From: an uncultured Clostridium sp.
GTDB taxonomy: Bacteria; Bacillota; Clostridia; Clostridiales; Clostridiaceae
Length of the DNA stretch: 13,307 nucleotides
NCBI GenBank assembly: GCA_934746785.1
Contig: CAKVFO010000091.1
Span: forward strand, 1-13,307
Direction of reading: 5' to 3'
The first letter of the stretch is position 1, and each line of letters opens with the position of its first letter. The notes below the pieces were generated by a model. The model was not told the DNA's origin, did no database searches, and saw only the letters and a list, made by a program, of their open reading frames with translations. Positions 1 through 7,670 of this stretch are shown in pieces. A program made the position numbers and the translations under genes.

Positions 1-198
1 CCTGCTAATCAAGTTTTATTTGAAATTTACCAAAAACTAATTCAATCTAAGCCAAAGAAAGTAGCTATTGGTGCTATAATGCACAAATTAATAAATCACT
101 TTTTTGCAATACTAAGAGATCAAAAGCCCTTTGAAATGAGGCTTCCTGAAGCACATAAAAAGTTATACTTAGATAGTAATTTAAAAGAAGTAATATAA
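1..198 (+). CDS. IS110-family transposase, C-terminal fragment (cut by window edge)
   Basis: This is an open frame from the first base of the window to TAA at 196-198, giving 65 residues with no start codon inside the window. The residues read as the C-terminal tail that follows the second catalytic domain of IS110-family (DEDD) transposases: a KPKKVAIGAIMHKLINHFFA helix, then an ILRD-x-KPFE stretch. In that family the enzyme carries out DNA recombination guided by a bridge RNA encoded in the element's non-coding end. Only the tail is visible, so whether the element is intact cannot be judged. It is the only plus-strand gene here and is unrelated to the minus-strand operons. The family call rests on remembered similarity of a short segment. 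Confidence 0.75.
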   Translation, partial: PANQVLFEIYQKLIQSKPKKVAIGAIMHKLINHFFAILRDQKPFEMRLPEAHKKLYLDSNLKEVI

Positions 199-320
199 CA
201 TACATTTTTTAACACTATCTTGTCCATTATTCGTTAAATGATAATGGTTTATTAAGTATACCCTTTTTTCAAAAATACTTAAAAAAATTTTTTATTTTTT
301 TGTATAACTGGTCTATACAT
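199..320 (+). other. Non-coding tail downstream of the transposase, possibly the IS right end
   Basis: This is a very A+T-rich stretch between the transposase stop and the terminator of the minus-strand operon. It holds three small inverted repeats: 224-230 with 241-247 (7 bp), 252-259 with 275-282 (8 bp, 15-nt loop), and 301-306 with 314-319 (6 bp). IS110-type elements lack terminal inverted repeats, so the boundary cannot be placed by eye. In the IS1111 subgroup the bridge RNA is encoded on this side of the transposase, so the hairpins could belong to it. The second hairpin with the T-rich stretch at 288-300 could instead be a weak plus-strand terminator. I see no gene here. Confidence 0.35.
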
Positions 321-321
321 T

Positions 322-374
322 AAAAAGATACTGTATCAAAAAGAATAAAATATCTCTTTTTAATACAGTATCTT
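322..374 (-). terminator. Intrinsic terminator of the kinase / Ig-like protein operon
   Basis: A 12-bp perfect inverted repeat (325-336 with 363-374) continues inward, after one mismatch, with 7 more pairs (338-344 with 355-361) around a 10-nt loop. Read on the minus strand the hairpin runs into TTTTT. It begins about 10 bases after the stop codon of the Ig-like protein gene. There is no T-run in the plus direction, so it serves the minus-strand operon. Confidence 0.85.
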
Positions 375-384
375 ATACTATTTA

Positions 385-3300
385 CTATTCCTCAACATTT
401 ATATCTTCTGCTGATGAAAGCCCTAATCTTTTTCTTCTTCTTAATATGAATCCTGCAGTTCCCATTGCTACAACTGCAACAACTGCTGCTATGGAAGAAT
501 ATAATATTTTTTTATTTGTAGTAATCTTAGATAATAAAGTCTTTTCTGCAACAGCAAATTTAACTGTTTGAACTGTTGTATTTCCCGCTTCATCTGTTCC
601 TTTTAATACTAATTCATAATCCTTTATATCATTAAAGTTAAGTTTTACAACTTGTTGTCCATACTCTTCACTTGTTTCACCATCAGCTGCTTCTCCATTA
701 ACAGTTATACCATTTATAGTATCTAATGGATTGTCAAGCATAACAGTTGCAGACATTGCATCATAATAAGTTTCTCCATCTGCTACCCCATCAATGATGA
801 ATTTAGGTGCTGTCTTATCTAGAATAAATTCTACACTTAATTCTGATATATTACCTGCTTTGTCCATTACTTCTATATATAAAACATGTTTACCTTCTTC
901 ATCAATAACATCACCCATGTGATATTCTTCTCCATCTAAAGTAAGTGCAATAATAGTATAATCACTTAAATCTTCAATTAAGAATTTAGGTATAAAATCT
1001 TCTGTAAAATACTTTCCTGATATAGGATTTTCAAATTTTATTACAGGTCCATCTTTATCAATTGTAAAACTTATACTTTGGCTATTAGAATTTGTAGCTA
1101 AATCAGTTCCTATAAGTTTCAAATTAAAATCATTCTGTGTATCTATTTTAGTACCTGAAGTAAATGGTTCACCATTTAAAGTTGATGATGTATTAGCGTA
1201 ATCAAGATTAGTATCTGTTATATCAAATTCAGGAGTTAAATCTTTATTAAAGAATCCACTCATTATACCTGATATTGATATTTCTGGATTAGTAGTATCA
1301 ACTGTGAATAAAGAATCAATAGTTGTTACATTACCTGCTTTATCTTGTGCTGTAACTGTATAGTTATATTCCATTTCTTGAGATGCCATTGATACATTAC
1401 CTGTAACATCTGCACCATTTAAAGTAACTTGAGTTATATAATCTTCAGAGTTATCTAATACAAATTGTGGTGTAAATATTCTATTAATATATTCACCATA
1501 CTTAAGTTCACTTCCATCATCACCTTTGATAGCTTTAATATCTGGTGCTGTTTTATCTATTGTAAACTTAACTGTTGATATTGCAGTATTTCCTGCTTTA
1601 TCAGTAGTAGTAAATACTATTTCATATGTACCTTCCCCTGAGAAAGTTTCTTTTAAGAATGCCTTAATCCCTTCTACAGTAAATTCACCAACACTATATT
1701 TTTCACCATCTCTAGTTACTTCTGCAGTATTAGTTGCTTGATTGTTATCTATACTTACAAGCTCAACATCTTTATCTACATTGTAATATGCATCATTTTC
1801 TACTCCAGTAATTGATTGTACTGGTGCAGTCTTATCTACTGTAAATGTTAAAGAAGGTAATGTAGTTACATTTCCTGCTTTATCTTGTGCAGTTACTGTA
1901 ACAGTATACTCTGCATCTTCAGTAAACTCATTATATATGTTTGAATAATTAGGACATTCTCCATTCAAATCAAATTCATAGTTCTTGTTTTCTACAGTTC
2001 CATCTGGATATTTCTTAACTATATTTACATAAGTTAATTCAGTATTTTCTTCTAAATATTTTTCAGTAATATTAACTTTTAAAGTTCTATCATAATTTAT
2101 GTAAGTTCCATTTAATGAATCAAAGTCTTCAATGTTAACCTGTGGTGCTGTCTTATCTATAATGAATTCAACTTCTTTAATATCATTTTCTCCATTACCT
2201 GACTTATCTTTTGATTCAAGTCTTATTTTGTATTCTCCATCCGTTGTGAATAAATATTCTCCTTCAGCTTTTCTTTCTTCTATAATAAATGGATTTACTA
2301 TTTCTTCTCCAGCTGGTTCATACTCTTCACCATTCTTAAATATAGTAACCTTAGCAGTATCTAAGTTAACATCTTCAGTCTTCACCTTTATTTGTCTATC
2401 TGTATTATAGTATAACTTTCCTTCTTCAAGACCTTCTATAGACTTTGTTGGAGGTTCTGTATCAAATGTATAATCTATATCGTTCTTCTCACTTACATTG
2501 CAAGCTTTATCAACTACTTTTATTGATGAAATATTATATTCTGCTTCATCACTAAATTCTGCTTCATCTGATAAATTTACTACTTTAACACTACTATCAA
2601 TATATATTTCCTTAGTATTATCAGCATAAACTTCATCATTACCATCTAAATGCTTTATTATCTTTGTGTAATTTATAGTCATTAAGCATCCTTCTTGGAA
2701 TGCATCCTTACTCTCAATTTGAATATCTGGAGTACTATTAAAATATGACTTAACATTTGTAATAGTTAAATCTGGTGCTTTTCTATCTAAAACAAAGTAT
2801 AAAGCTCTTTCGCTTTCATTATCACAATTATCTACAGAATATATAGTAACTTTATATTTACCATCATTATTTAATGTAATAGATTTTGTGTCAGTAAAAT
2901 ATTCTACTGATTCCTCTGTTTCTGAAGCATTACCTTCTTGATCTACTGGTGTTCTCTCAACTTTTATGTATGTAGCTTTTTCATCAACTGTTTCATCATC
3001 ATTTAATTTAGGATAATTTTCAGTAACTGTTGTATCTATTTTTACGCCTTCTTCATTATTTATATAAGGCATGCTATCATCATTATTGTATTTAGAATCA
3101 TCTACTTCTTCATCATTAACTTTAATATTTAATAATGGAGCATCAGCATCTCTTTGGAATTTAATAGTCTCAATAACTGTTTTTCTGCCTGACATATCTT
3201 CTGCAGTTGCAGTTAAAGTATATTTTCCATCCTTATTAACTTCATAATTATATTCTTCACCATTATTTAAAGGCTGTTCAATCACCTCTGTTGGCTCATT

Positions 3301-4902
3301 TTTACTGTCTCTAGTTATATTTACTTTGGCTTCTTTGAAGTTATCATCATAAGCATTTAACTTAATTTTTGGTGTTTCATCAGGACCTTTTCTAAACTTA
3401 TCTCCATCTTCTACTCCTGAAATAGTAAGTTCTGGATTAGTTTTATCTACATTAATAAAATAAGTTTCCTCTATTTTATTTTTTGCATAATCTTCTGCAT
3501 TTACTTTTATAACATATACGCCTTCATCTTCTGCCTTAAAGTTTAGAAATTCATTGTTTGTCTCATCTAACATGTGCCAGCCCTTAAAAGCTTGAATACT
3601 TCTTGTTTTCTCATTTATATTAATATCAGTTACAGATATTGATATATCTTTTCCTTCTTGAAGATACGCTTTATTATCACTATTGAAAGTAAGTTTTTCC
3701 CCTGAAGCCTTTATTGATACATCTGGCTGCTTTGAATCAAATATAAATTTATAAGTCTTTTCTTCCTCTTTTGTAGGATTCATCTCATTCCACATTGCAA
3801 ACTTATATATTATCGTATAACTGCCCTCACTAGGAACACGTATTAAACCATTAGAAGGAGTAATTTGACCTTGTAGTACTTCTTTACCTGTTTCATCTGA
3901 TATAATAGTGTAATCAATACTTTGAGTCGCTAAAGATTTCCATGTATCTTCTGAAAAAGTAACATTGGTTTCTAATTCTTTGATATAATATACCTGCTCA
4001 TTCTTCGATGCATCTTCTACATGCATATGAAACTCATCATACTTTATTTGAAATTTAATATTGCTAATAGTTGTAGAATTACCGGCTTTATCATATACCA
4101 TAATATTTATTTTATATAATCCCTTAGTATTAAATCTTAAAACAAACCTATTATTTATATTATCAAATTCTAATGAGGAAAACCTCCCATTAATATTATT
4201 GTCCTTACCTAAAAAAACATCTTCAAATGTTTCTCTACCTGAAAAAATACTATCTTTATAAGTACCATTAACAACTATTTTATCTATATTTTCCTCATTA
4301 AATGAAAAATTCAAGTCAGCACTACCATCTATGCATTTTCCTAAAATCTCAGATTCATTTAACATATTGAAACATGGATTAGCTTCATCTTTTATTAGAT
4401 AGAAAATATCTTCTTCTTTTTGTATATTCCAGGCATTTCCTTCAGGAAAATCAACCTTTACTTGAACTAACTTTCCATCTTTATAATTTGATGTTGGTTC
4501 AAAAGTAACTTGAAATACTCCCGGTTGTTCTTGAATATTATCTATTTTTATATCACTTTCAGTTGTAAGATCTTTAAATGAATCATTAACATCATTTCCA
4601 CTTCCTACACTTACAGTAAACGGTTCAGCTGACTTTAACTTTTTATCCTTATCTGAACTTAGATATTTACTTAAATCAACCTTAAAAGTAATTTCTTTAT
4701 TACTTCCATCACTATTCGGTACAAAACTAGCATACCATTGATCTGTAAAGCTATTTTTACACTGCCATACATTATCATCATTAAGCTTTATAACAACTTT
4801 ACTTTCACTTGAAGAATATACCGCTGTTGAGATTCCCCCTATTAAAGCAATGACTAAGATAGCAATAAACAAAAATATCTTCTTCTTCTTCCTTTTGCTC
4901 AA
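385..4902 (-). CDS. Very large membrane-anchored surface protein of tandem Ig-like modules
   Basis: The 1505-residue product is probably exposed on the cell surface. Residues 3-8 are basic and 9-28 hydrophobic, forming a signal peptide or anchor. Residues 1466-1487 form a C-terminal membrane segment, followed by RRRKR and a short acidic cytoplasmic tail. There is no sortase motif. Between them lie about eleven beta-rich modules of 75-120 residues separated by an x-D-K-T-A-P type hinge (near 388, 485, 584, 705, 813, 915, 1022, 1115, 1201, 1281, 1361). Each module ends in a D-x-A-G-N strand (for example 1007-1011, 1187-1191, 1347-1351). This layout is typical of bacterial Ig-like repeat proteins that act as adhesins or stalks. 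The N-terminal 300 residues are more divergent and might hold a binding head. The start is TTG, 6 bases after AGGGGGG, and no better in-frame start is seen. It is the last gene of the operon, 21 bases after the acidic membrane protein gene. The ligand is unknown. Confidence 0.93.
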   Translation of the reverse strand: MSKRKKKKIFLFIAILVIALIGGISTAVYSSSESKVVIKLNDDNVWQCKNSFTDQWYASFVPNSDGSNKEITFKVDLSKYLSSDKDKKLKSAEPFTVSVGSGNDVNDSFKDLTTESDIKIDNIQEQPGVFQVTFEPTSNYKDGKLVQVKVDFPEGNAWNIQKEEDIFYLIKDEANPCFNMLNESEILGKCIDGSADLNFSFNEENIDKIVVNGTYKDSIFSGRETFEDVFLGKDNNINGRFSSLEFDNINNRFVLRFNTKGLYKINIMVYDKAGNSTTISNIKFQIKYDEFHMHVEDASKNEQVYYIKELETNVTFSEDTWKSLATQSIDYTIISDETGKEVLQGQITPSNGLIRVPSEGSYTIIYKFAMWNEMNPTKEEEKTYKFIFDSKQPDVSIKASGEKLTFNSDNKAYLQEGKDISISVTDININEKTRSIQAFKGWHMLDETNNEFLNFKAEDEGVYVIKVNAEDYAKNKIEETYFINVDKTNPELTISGVEDGDKFRKGPDETPKIKLNAYDDNFKEAKVNITRDSKNEPTEVIEQPLNNGEEYNYEVNKDGKYTLTATAEDMSGRKTVIETIKFQRDADAPLLNIKVNDEEVDDSKYNNDDSMPYINNEEGVKIDTTVTENYPKLNDDETVDEKATYIKVERTPVDQEGNASETEESVEYFTDTKSITLNNDGKYKVTIYSVDNCDNESERALYFVLDRKAPDLTITNVKSYFNSTPDIQIESKDAFQEGCLMTINYTKIIKHLDGNDEVYADNTKEIYIDSSVKVVNLSDEAEFSDEAEYNISSIKVVDKACNVSEKNDIDYTFDTEPPTKSIEGLEEGKLYYNTDRQIKVKTEDVNLDTAKVTIFKNGEEYEPAGEEIVNPFIIEERKAEGEYLFTTDGEYKIRLESKDKSGNGENDIKEVEFIIDKTAPQVNIEDFDSLNGTYINYDRTLKVNITEKYLEENTELTYVNIVKKYPDGTVENKNYEFDLNGECPNYSNIYNEFTEDAEYTVTVTAQDKAGNVTTLPSLTFTVDKTAPVQSITGVENDAYYNVDKDVELVSIDNNQATNTAEVTRDGEKYSVGEFTVEGIKAFLKETFSGEGTYEIVFTTTDKAGNTAISTVKFTIDKTAPDIKAIKGDDGSELKYGEYINRIFTPQFVLDNSEDYITQVTLNGADVTGNVSMASQEMEYNYTVTAQDKAGNVTTIDSLFTVDTTNPEISISGIMSGFFNKDLTPEFDITDTNLDYANTSSTLNGEPFTSGTKIDTQNDFNLKLIGTDLATNSNSQSISFTIDKDGPVIKFENPISGKYFTEDFIPKFLIEDLSDYTIIALTLDGEEYHMGDVIDEEGKHVLYIEVMDKAGNISELSVEFILDKTAPKFIIDGVADGETYYDAMSATVMLDNPLDTINGITVNGEAADGETSEEYGQQVVKLNFNDIKDYELVLKGTDEAGNTTVQTVKFAVAEKTLLSKITTNKKILYSSIAAVVAVVAMGTAGFILRRRKRLGLSSAEDINVEE
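553..3741 (-). repeat. Tandem Ig-like modules in the large surface protein (residues 388-1450)
   Basis: Protein-level repeats start at a D-K-T-A-P-like hinge and run 75-120 residues. The C-terminal copies are the most canonical (IDKTAP, VDKTAP, LDKTAP), while the N-terminal ones are degenerate (FDSKQP, RDADAP, FDTEPP). The segment encoding TVTAQDKAGNVTT occurs twice (residues 1002-1014 and 1182-1194, bases about 1321-1360 and 1861-1900) with few base changes. That suggests relatively recent module duplication or exchange. Confidence 0.8.
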
Positions 4903-4908
4903 ACTTAT

Positions 4909-4915
4909 CCCCCCT
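4909..4915 (-). promoter_or_regulatory. Ribosome binding site deciding the TTG start of the Ig-like protein
   Basis: AGGGGGG on the minus strand lies 6 bases before a TTG codon that opens a classic KRKKKK-hydrophobic signal sequence. The site fixes the start at 4902. The six-G run is unusual in such A+T-rich DNA. Confidence 0.6.
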
Positions 4916-4923
4916 AATTTTAT

Positions 4924-5709
4924 TTAAATAATTGTATCTGAATGTGTAACAATTATTTCAAACTCTTTTGTGAATGTTTCTGAGAAACCATCTTCTGGTT
5001 TTTCTTCTCCTAAAAGACTAGTTTCCTCTTCATCCTCTTCACTCATTCCCAATAAGCTTGTCTCATCCTCATTGTCAAGTAAGTTTGTGTCATCTTCACA
5101 ATCTAATAAAGAAGTTTCATCCTCGATTAAATCTGTATTTTCTTCTATACCATTTTCATCTAACATACAAGTATCTTCTTCCCCCATAATACTTGTATCA
5201 TCATTTATAACAATAGAAGTTTCACCCTCATCTACTCTTGATTTATCTTCATCAAGAATATTAGTTTCCTCAACTTCCATTATGTCTGTGTCTTCTATAA
5301 TGTTAGTATCATCTACCTCCATTATTCCTGTATCTTCTATCAATTCATCCTGTTGAATTATATTAGTATCTTGCTCTTCACCTTTAGACTCTTCTCTTTC
5401 TATAATTCTTCCAGTCTTTTCACCTTTCCTAGGTCCTACATAATAAGATTTAGTACTTTGCCTGTCTTCAATTTCTTTTTTGCTTCTAATTTTAACTTCT
5501 TCTTTCTTCTTAACCTTTACTGTAGTACTAACTGCCTTTGCCTTCTTATTATTTTTTTGTCTTTTAATCTTAACTTTTTTCTGAAGCTTTATTCCTAAAA
5601 GATCACATACAATTTCAATTACATTGCACTTAAAGAAAGCAACTATGGTTGAAATTAATGTAACAGCTGTCAAAACACATCCTACATAAAATAATATTTT
5701 ATAATTCAT
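4924..5709 (-). CDS. Membrane-anchored acidic protein with 13 threonine motifs, putative phospho-scaffold
   Basis: I do not recognise a named family for this 261-residue protein. Residues 5-27 form one membrane segment. Residues 41-79 are very rich in Lys and Arg, which by the positive-inside rule puts the rest of the protein in the cytoplasm. Residues 110-237 are highly acidic and contain 13 copies of a short motif, D/E-T-(S/N/D)-I/L-(I/L/M), with threonines at 115, 127, 135, 141, 149, 164, 172, 180, 192, 199, 208, 217 and 230. The C-terminus ends SDTII, a partial fourteenth. Acidic residues before Thr and an aliphatic residue at +3 fit known Ser/Thr-kinase sites and FHA-domain phosphothreonine ligands. 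The gene sits 18 bases after the kinase gene and starts with ATG behind a perfect AGGAGG (5716-5721). The inferred role is a multi-site kinase substrate that recruits FHA proteins. Phosphorylation itself is not visible in sequence. Confidence 0.93.
   Translation of the reverse strand: MNYKILFYVGCVLTAVTLISTIVAFFKCNVIEIVCDLLGIKLQKKVKIKRQKNNKKAKAVSTTVKVKKKEEVKIRSKKEIEDRQSTKSYYVGPRKGEKTGRIIEREESKGEEQDTNIIQQDELIEDTGIMEVDDTNIIEDTDIMEVEETNILDEDKSRVDEGETSIVINDDTSIMGEEDTCMLDENGIEENTDLIEDETSLLDCEDDTNLLDNEDETSLLGMSEEDEEETSLLGEEKPEDGFSETFTKEFEIIVTHSDTII
5014..5373 (-). repeat. Array of 13 short acidic-Thr-aliphatic motifs (residues 113-232)
   Basis: Motifs recur every 6-15 residues: QDTNII, EDTGIM, DDTNII, EDTDIM, EETNIL, GETSIV, DDTSIM, EDTCML, NTDLI, DETSLL, DDTNLL, DETSLL, EETSLL. 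Spacing is irregular and codons differ between copies. This points to selection on the peptide motif rather than recent slippage of a DNA repeat. Confidence 0.85.
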
Positions 5710-5727
5710 AGCTTTCCTCCTAAAGTA

Positions 5728-7656
5728 CTATATAATTTCAAGATTGCTCATTCTTCTTTTTATCTTCTTCAAGTCATCACTATCAGCAGAACCATTAATA
5801 TTCACTGCTTGATTATAGTAAGAAAGAATTTGACTATAATTTCTTGAAGCAGTATCCTTTTTCTGTTCAACATCAAGAAGAACTCCAATTAATTTTGAAT
5901 ATCCCTTAATATTATTAGGATATTCCTTAACAACCTTAGAATAATATTCTATAGCTGATGTATATTCTTCTGTTGCAGTACAAATATCTCCTATCTTTAT
6001 AAGAAGTTCACTCTGATTTGCCACATCTAAATCTAAAGCTTCATTATATAAATTAATAGCTTTTTCATAATAAGATGATGCTGTCTGTTTATCCACACTC
6101 TTACTAGCCTTACTATTATAAGCATCTCCTGCTTTCTGCTTATAATCTAATTCATATCTTAAGCTTAATTTGCTATCATCCATAGTTTCTAAAGTATGTT
6201 CTGCCTTTTCGATTATTTCAATAATCTTGTCATTAGCATCATTTATCTGCCCTTTATAAGAACTATAAATACTTGTTAAAGTCTTATAATTAGCAAGTTT
6301 CTTTTCATCATTAGATGATTCATCCACATATCTTTCAAAGCTTGTAAGCTTATTTTCAAATTCACTATAATCAATATTCATAGTGCTCATACTTTCTGCT
6401 ATTGGTATATAGTACTGTGCATCTTGAATCTTCTTTGCATTAACCATCTTAAAATACTTAAGAGCTAAAGGATAATTCTTGTTTTGTAAATATGTCATAG
6501 CAGTTTTAAATAAAACTGTATCATTTTTTTGTATGTTACCATTCTTCTTTTTTATGTACCCATCAACTTTAGATAAACCTGTTGATGCATCTCCCATATC
6601 ACTATAAACATCTAAAAGATTTATATAGCCTTCTGGTTCTTCTGGATCAACCTCTGTAATAGCTTTTTCTAAAAGTTCTACACTCTTTGGATAATCCTTA
6701 TTTAAATAAGAGACACTTGCTTGATTAATAAGCTCTTTATAATTTGTGCTTTGACTATTCTTCATTCCACTATGCATAAATATTGTAAAAATCAAAGATA
6801 CAATAAGAGCTGCAAAACTTCCTAAAAATAATCCCATCTTTTTAATTTGTTCCTTTTTATATGAACTAGAAAGCTTATTTATATTTTCTAAATCATATAA
6901 AAGTTCAGATGCTGTTTCATATCTTTCATTAGGATTTTCCTTCATACATGTACTGATAATATGATCTAATCCCTCTGGGTAAGATGGATCTATTTCTCTT
7001 ATAGACTTTAGATTTAAGTTACTTTTAAAAGACGCACCTGTTACAAGCTGATACATAGTAACCCCTAAGCTATATATATCAGTTCTAGCATCTGTTTTCT
7101 TTCCTGAGATTTGTTCTGGAGCAGCATAGGTGCTTGTACCAAAGTTAGGAGCAGAACTTCCATTTTGCTTTATAGAAATTCCAAAGTCTATAAGCTTTAT
7201 TTTTCCTTCTGGAGTAAGCATTATATTATGAGGTTTCATATCTCTATAAATTATAGGAAGCGGTCTTCTTGTATGAAGATAATCAAGAACATCACTAAGC
7301 TGTTTACTCCATTCAATAACCTCTTCAGGAGAAAACTTACCTTCTCTATCAAGCTTTTTCTTTAAAGACTCCCCTTCTATATAATCCATAACAACATAAA
7401 TATGATTATCCCCTTCAATAATGTCATATATCTTAGGTAAATTAGGATGATCTAGAGCTGTCATAAGATCTGCTTCAGCTTTTAAACATTCTAATAACAC
7501 ATCATTATTAATCTTGTTATCTTTTCTTATATCTTTTACAGCAACTGATTTATTTAATCTATCATCCGCAGCAAGATATACAATACTCATGCCACCTCTG
7601 CCAATTTCCTTAAGTATTTCATATCTGTCATCAATAACTGTTCCTATATTAATCAA
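5728..7656 (-). CDS. Transmembrane Ser/Thr protein kinase with extracytoplasmic TPR-like domain
   Basis: The 642-residue receptor-type kinase transfers phosphate from ATP to Ser/Thr of proteins. Residues 12-255 are a complete bacterial Hanks-type domain: glycine loop GRGGMSIVY (19-27), Lys41 in AVK, Glu61 in helix C, catalytic YRDMKPHN (137-144, with Y replacing the usual H), DFG at 157-159, activation-loop threonines 174 and 176 in GTSTYAAPE, and Asp193. One membrane helix (274-294) follows a basic juxtamembrane stretch. Residues 300-642 should then lie outside the membrane. They are helical with TPR-like A/Y/A pairs (about 307-340, 380-410, 525-545, 550-585). There are no PASTA repeats, unlike PrkC/PknB/Stk1. 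The start is TTG, 7 bases after AGGTG and 14 bases after the phosphatase stop. The next Met lies inside the glycine loop, so the TTG is needed. PP2C encoded upstream probably reverses its action. Confidence 0.95.
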   Translation of the reverse strand: MINIGTVIDDRYEILKEIGRGGMSIVYLAADDRLNKSVAVKDIRKDNKINNDVLLECLKAEADLMTALDHPNLPKIYDIIEGDNHIYVVMDYIEGESLKKKLDREGKFSPEEVIEWSKQLSDVLDYLHTRRPLPIIYRDMKPHNIMLTPEGKIKLIDFGISIKQNGSSAPNFGTSTYAAPEQISGKKTDARTDIYSLGVTMYQLVTGASFKSNLNLKSIREIDPSYPEGLDHIISTCMKENPNERYETASELLYDLENINKLSSSYKKEQIKKMGLFLGSFAALIVSLIFTIFMHSGMKNSQSTNYKELINQASVSYLNKDYPKSVELLEKAITEVDPEEPEGYINLLDVYSDMGDASTGLSKVDGYIKKKNGNIQKNDTVLFKTAMTYLQNKNYPLALKYFKMVNAKKIQDAQYYIPIAESMSTMNIDYSEFENKLTSFERYVDESSNDEKKLANYKTLTSIYSSYKGQINDANDKIIEIIEKAEHTLETMDDSKLSLRYELDYKQKAGDAYNSKASKSVDKQTASSYYEKAINLYNEALDLDVANQSELLIKIGDICTATEEYTSAIEYYSKVVKEYPNNIKGYSKLIGVLLDVEQKKDTASRNYSQILSYYNQAVNINGSADSDDLKKIKRRMSNLEII

Positions 7657-7663
7657 ATCAAAT

Positions 7664-7668
7664 CACCT
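7664..7668 (-). promoter_or_regulatory. Weak ribosome binding site before the kinase TTG start
   Basis: AGGTG on the minus strand lies 7 bases before TTG at 7654-7656, inside the 14-base gap after the phosphatase stop. Compared with AAGGAG plus ATG (phosphatase) and AGGAGG plus ATG (acidic protein), this signal predicts a lower kinase yield from the same message. Confidence 0.55.
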
Positions 7669-7670
7669 AC

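Noticed and set aside
1526..4261. Several plus-strand frames of 66-92 codons inside the Ig-like protein gene
   Set aside because: They are shadows of the repeated modules, share no protein features and lack ribosome binding sites.
4970..5356. Serine-rich open frame on the plus strand opposite the acidic membrane protein
   Set aside because: It is the reverse complement of the D/E-T-S-L/I repeats, has no ribosome binding site or promoter, and lies wholly inside a well-supported minus-strand gene.
5014..5373. The threonine array as a CRISPR-like or simple DNA tandem repeat
   Set aside because: Units are 18-45 bases with variable codons and irregular spacing. Only the peptide motif is conserved.
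5728..7656. Naming the kinase and phosphatase prkC and prpC
   Set aside because: No PASTA repeats are present and the outer domain is TPR-like. The usual rlmN/rsgA neighbours of prpC-prkC are absent.
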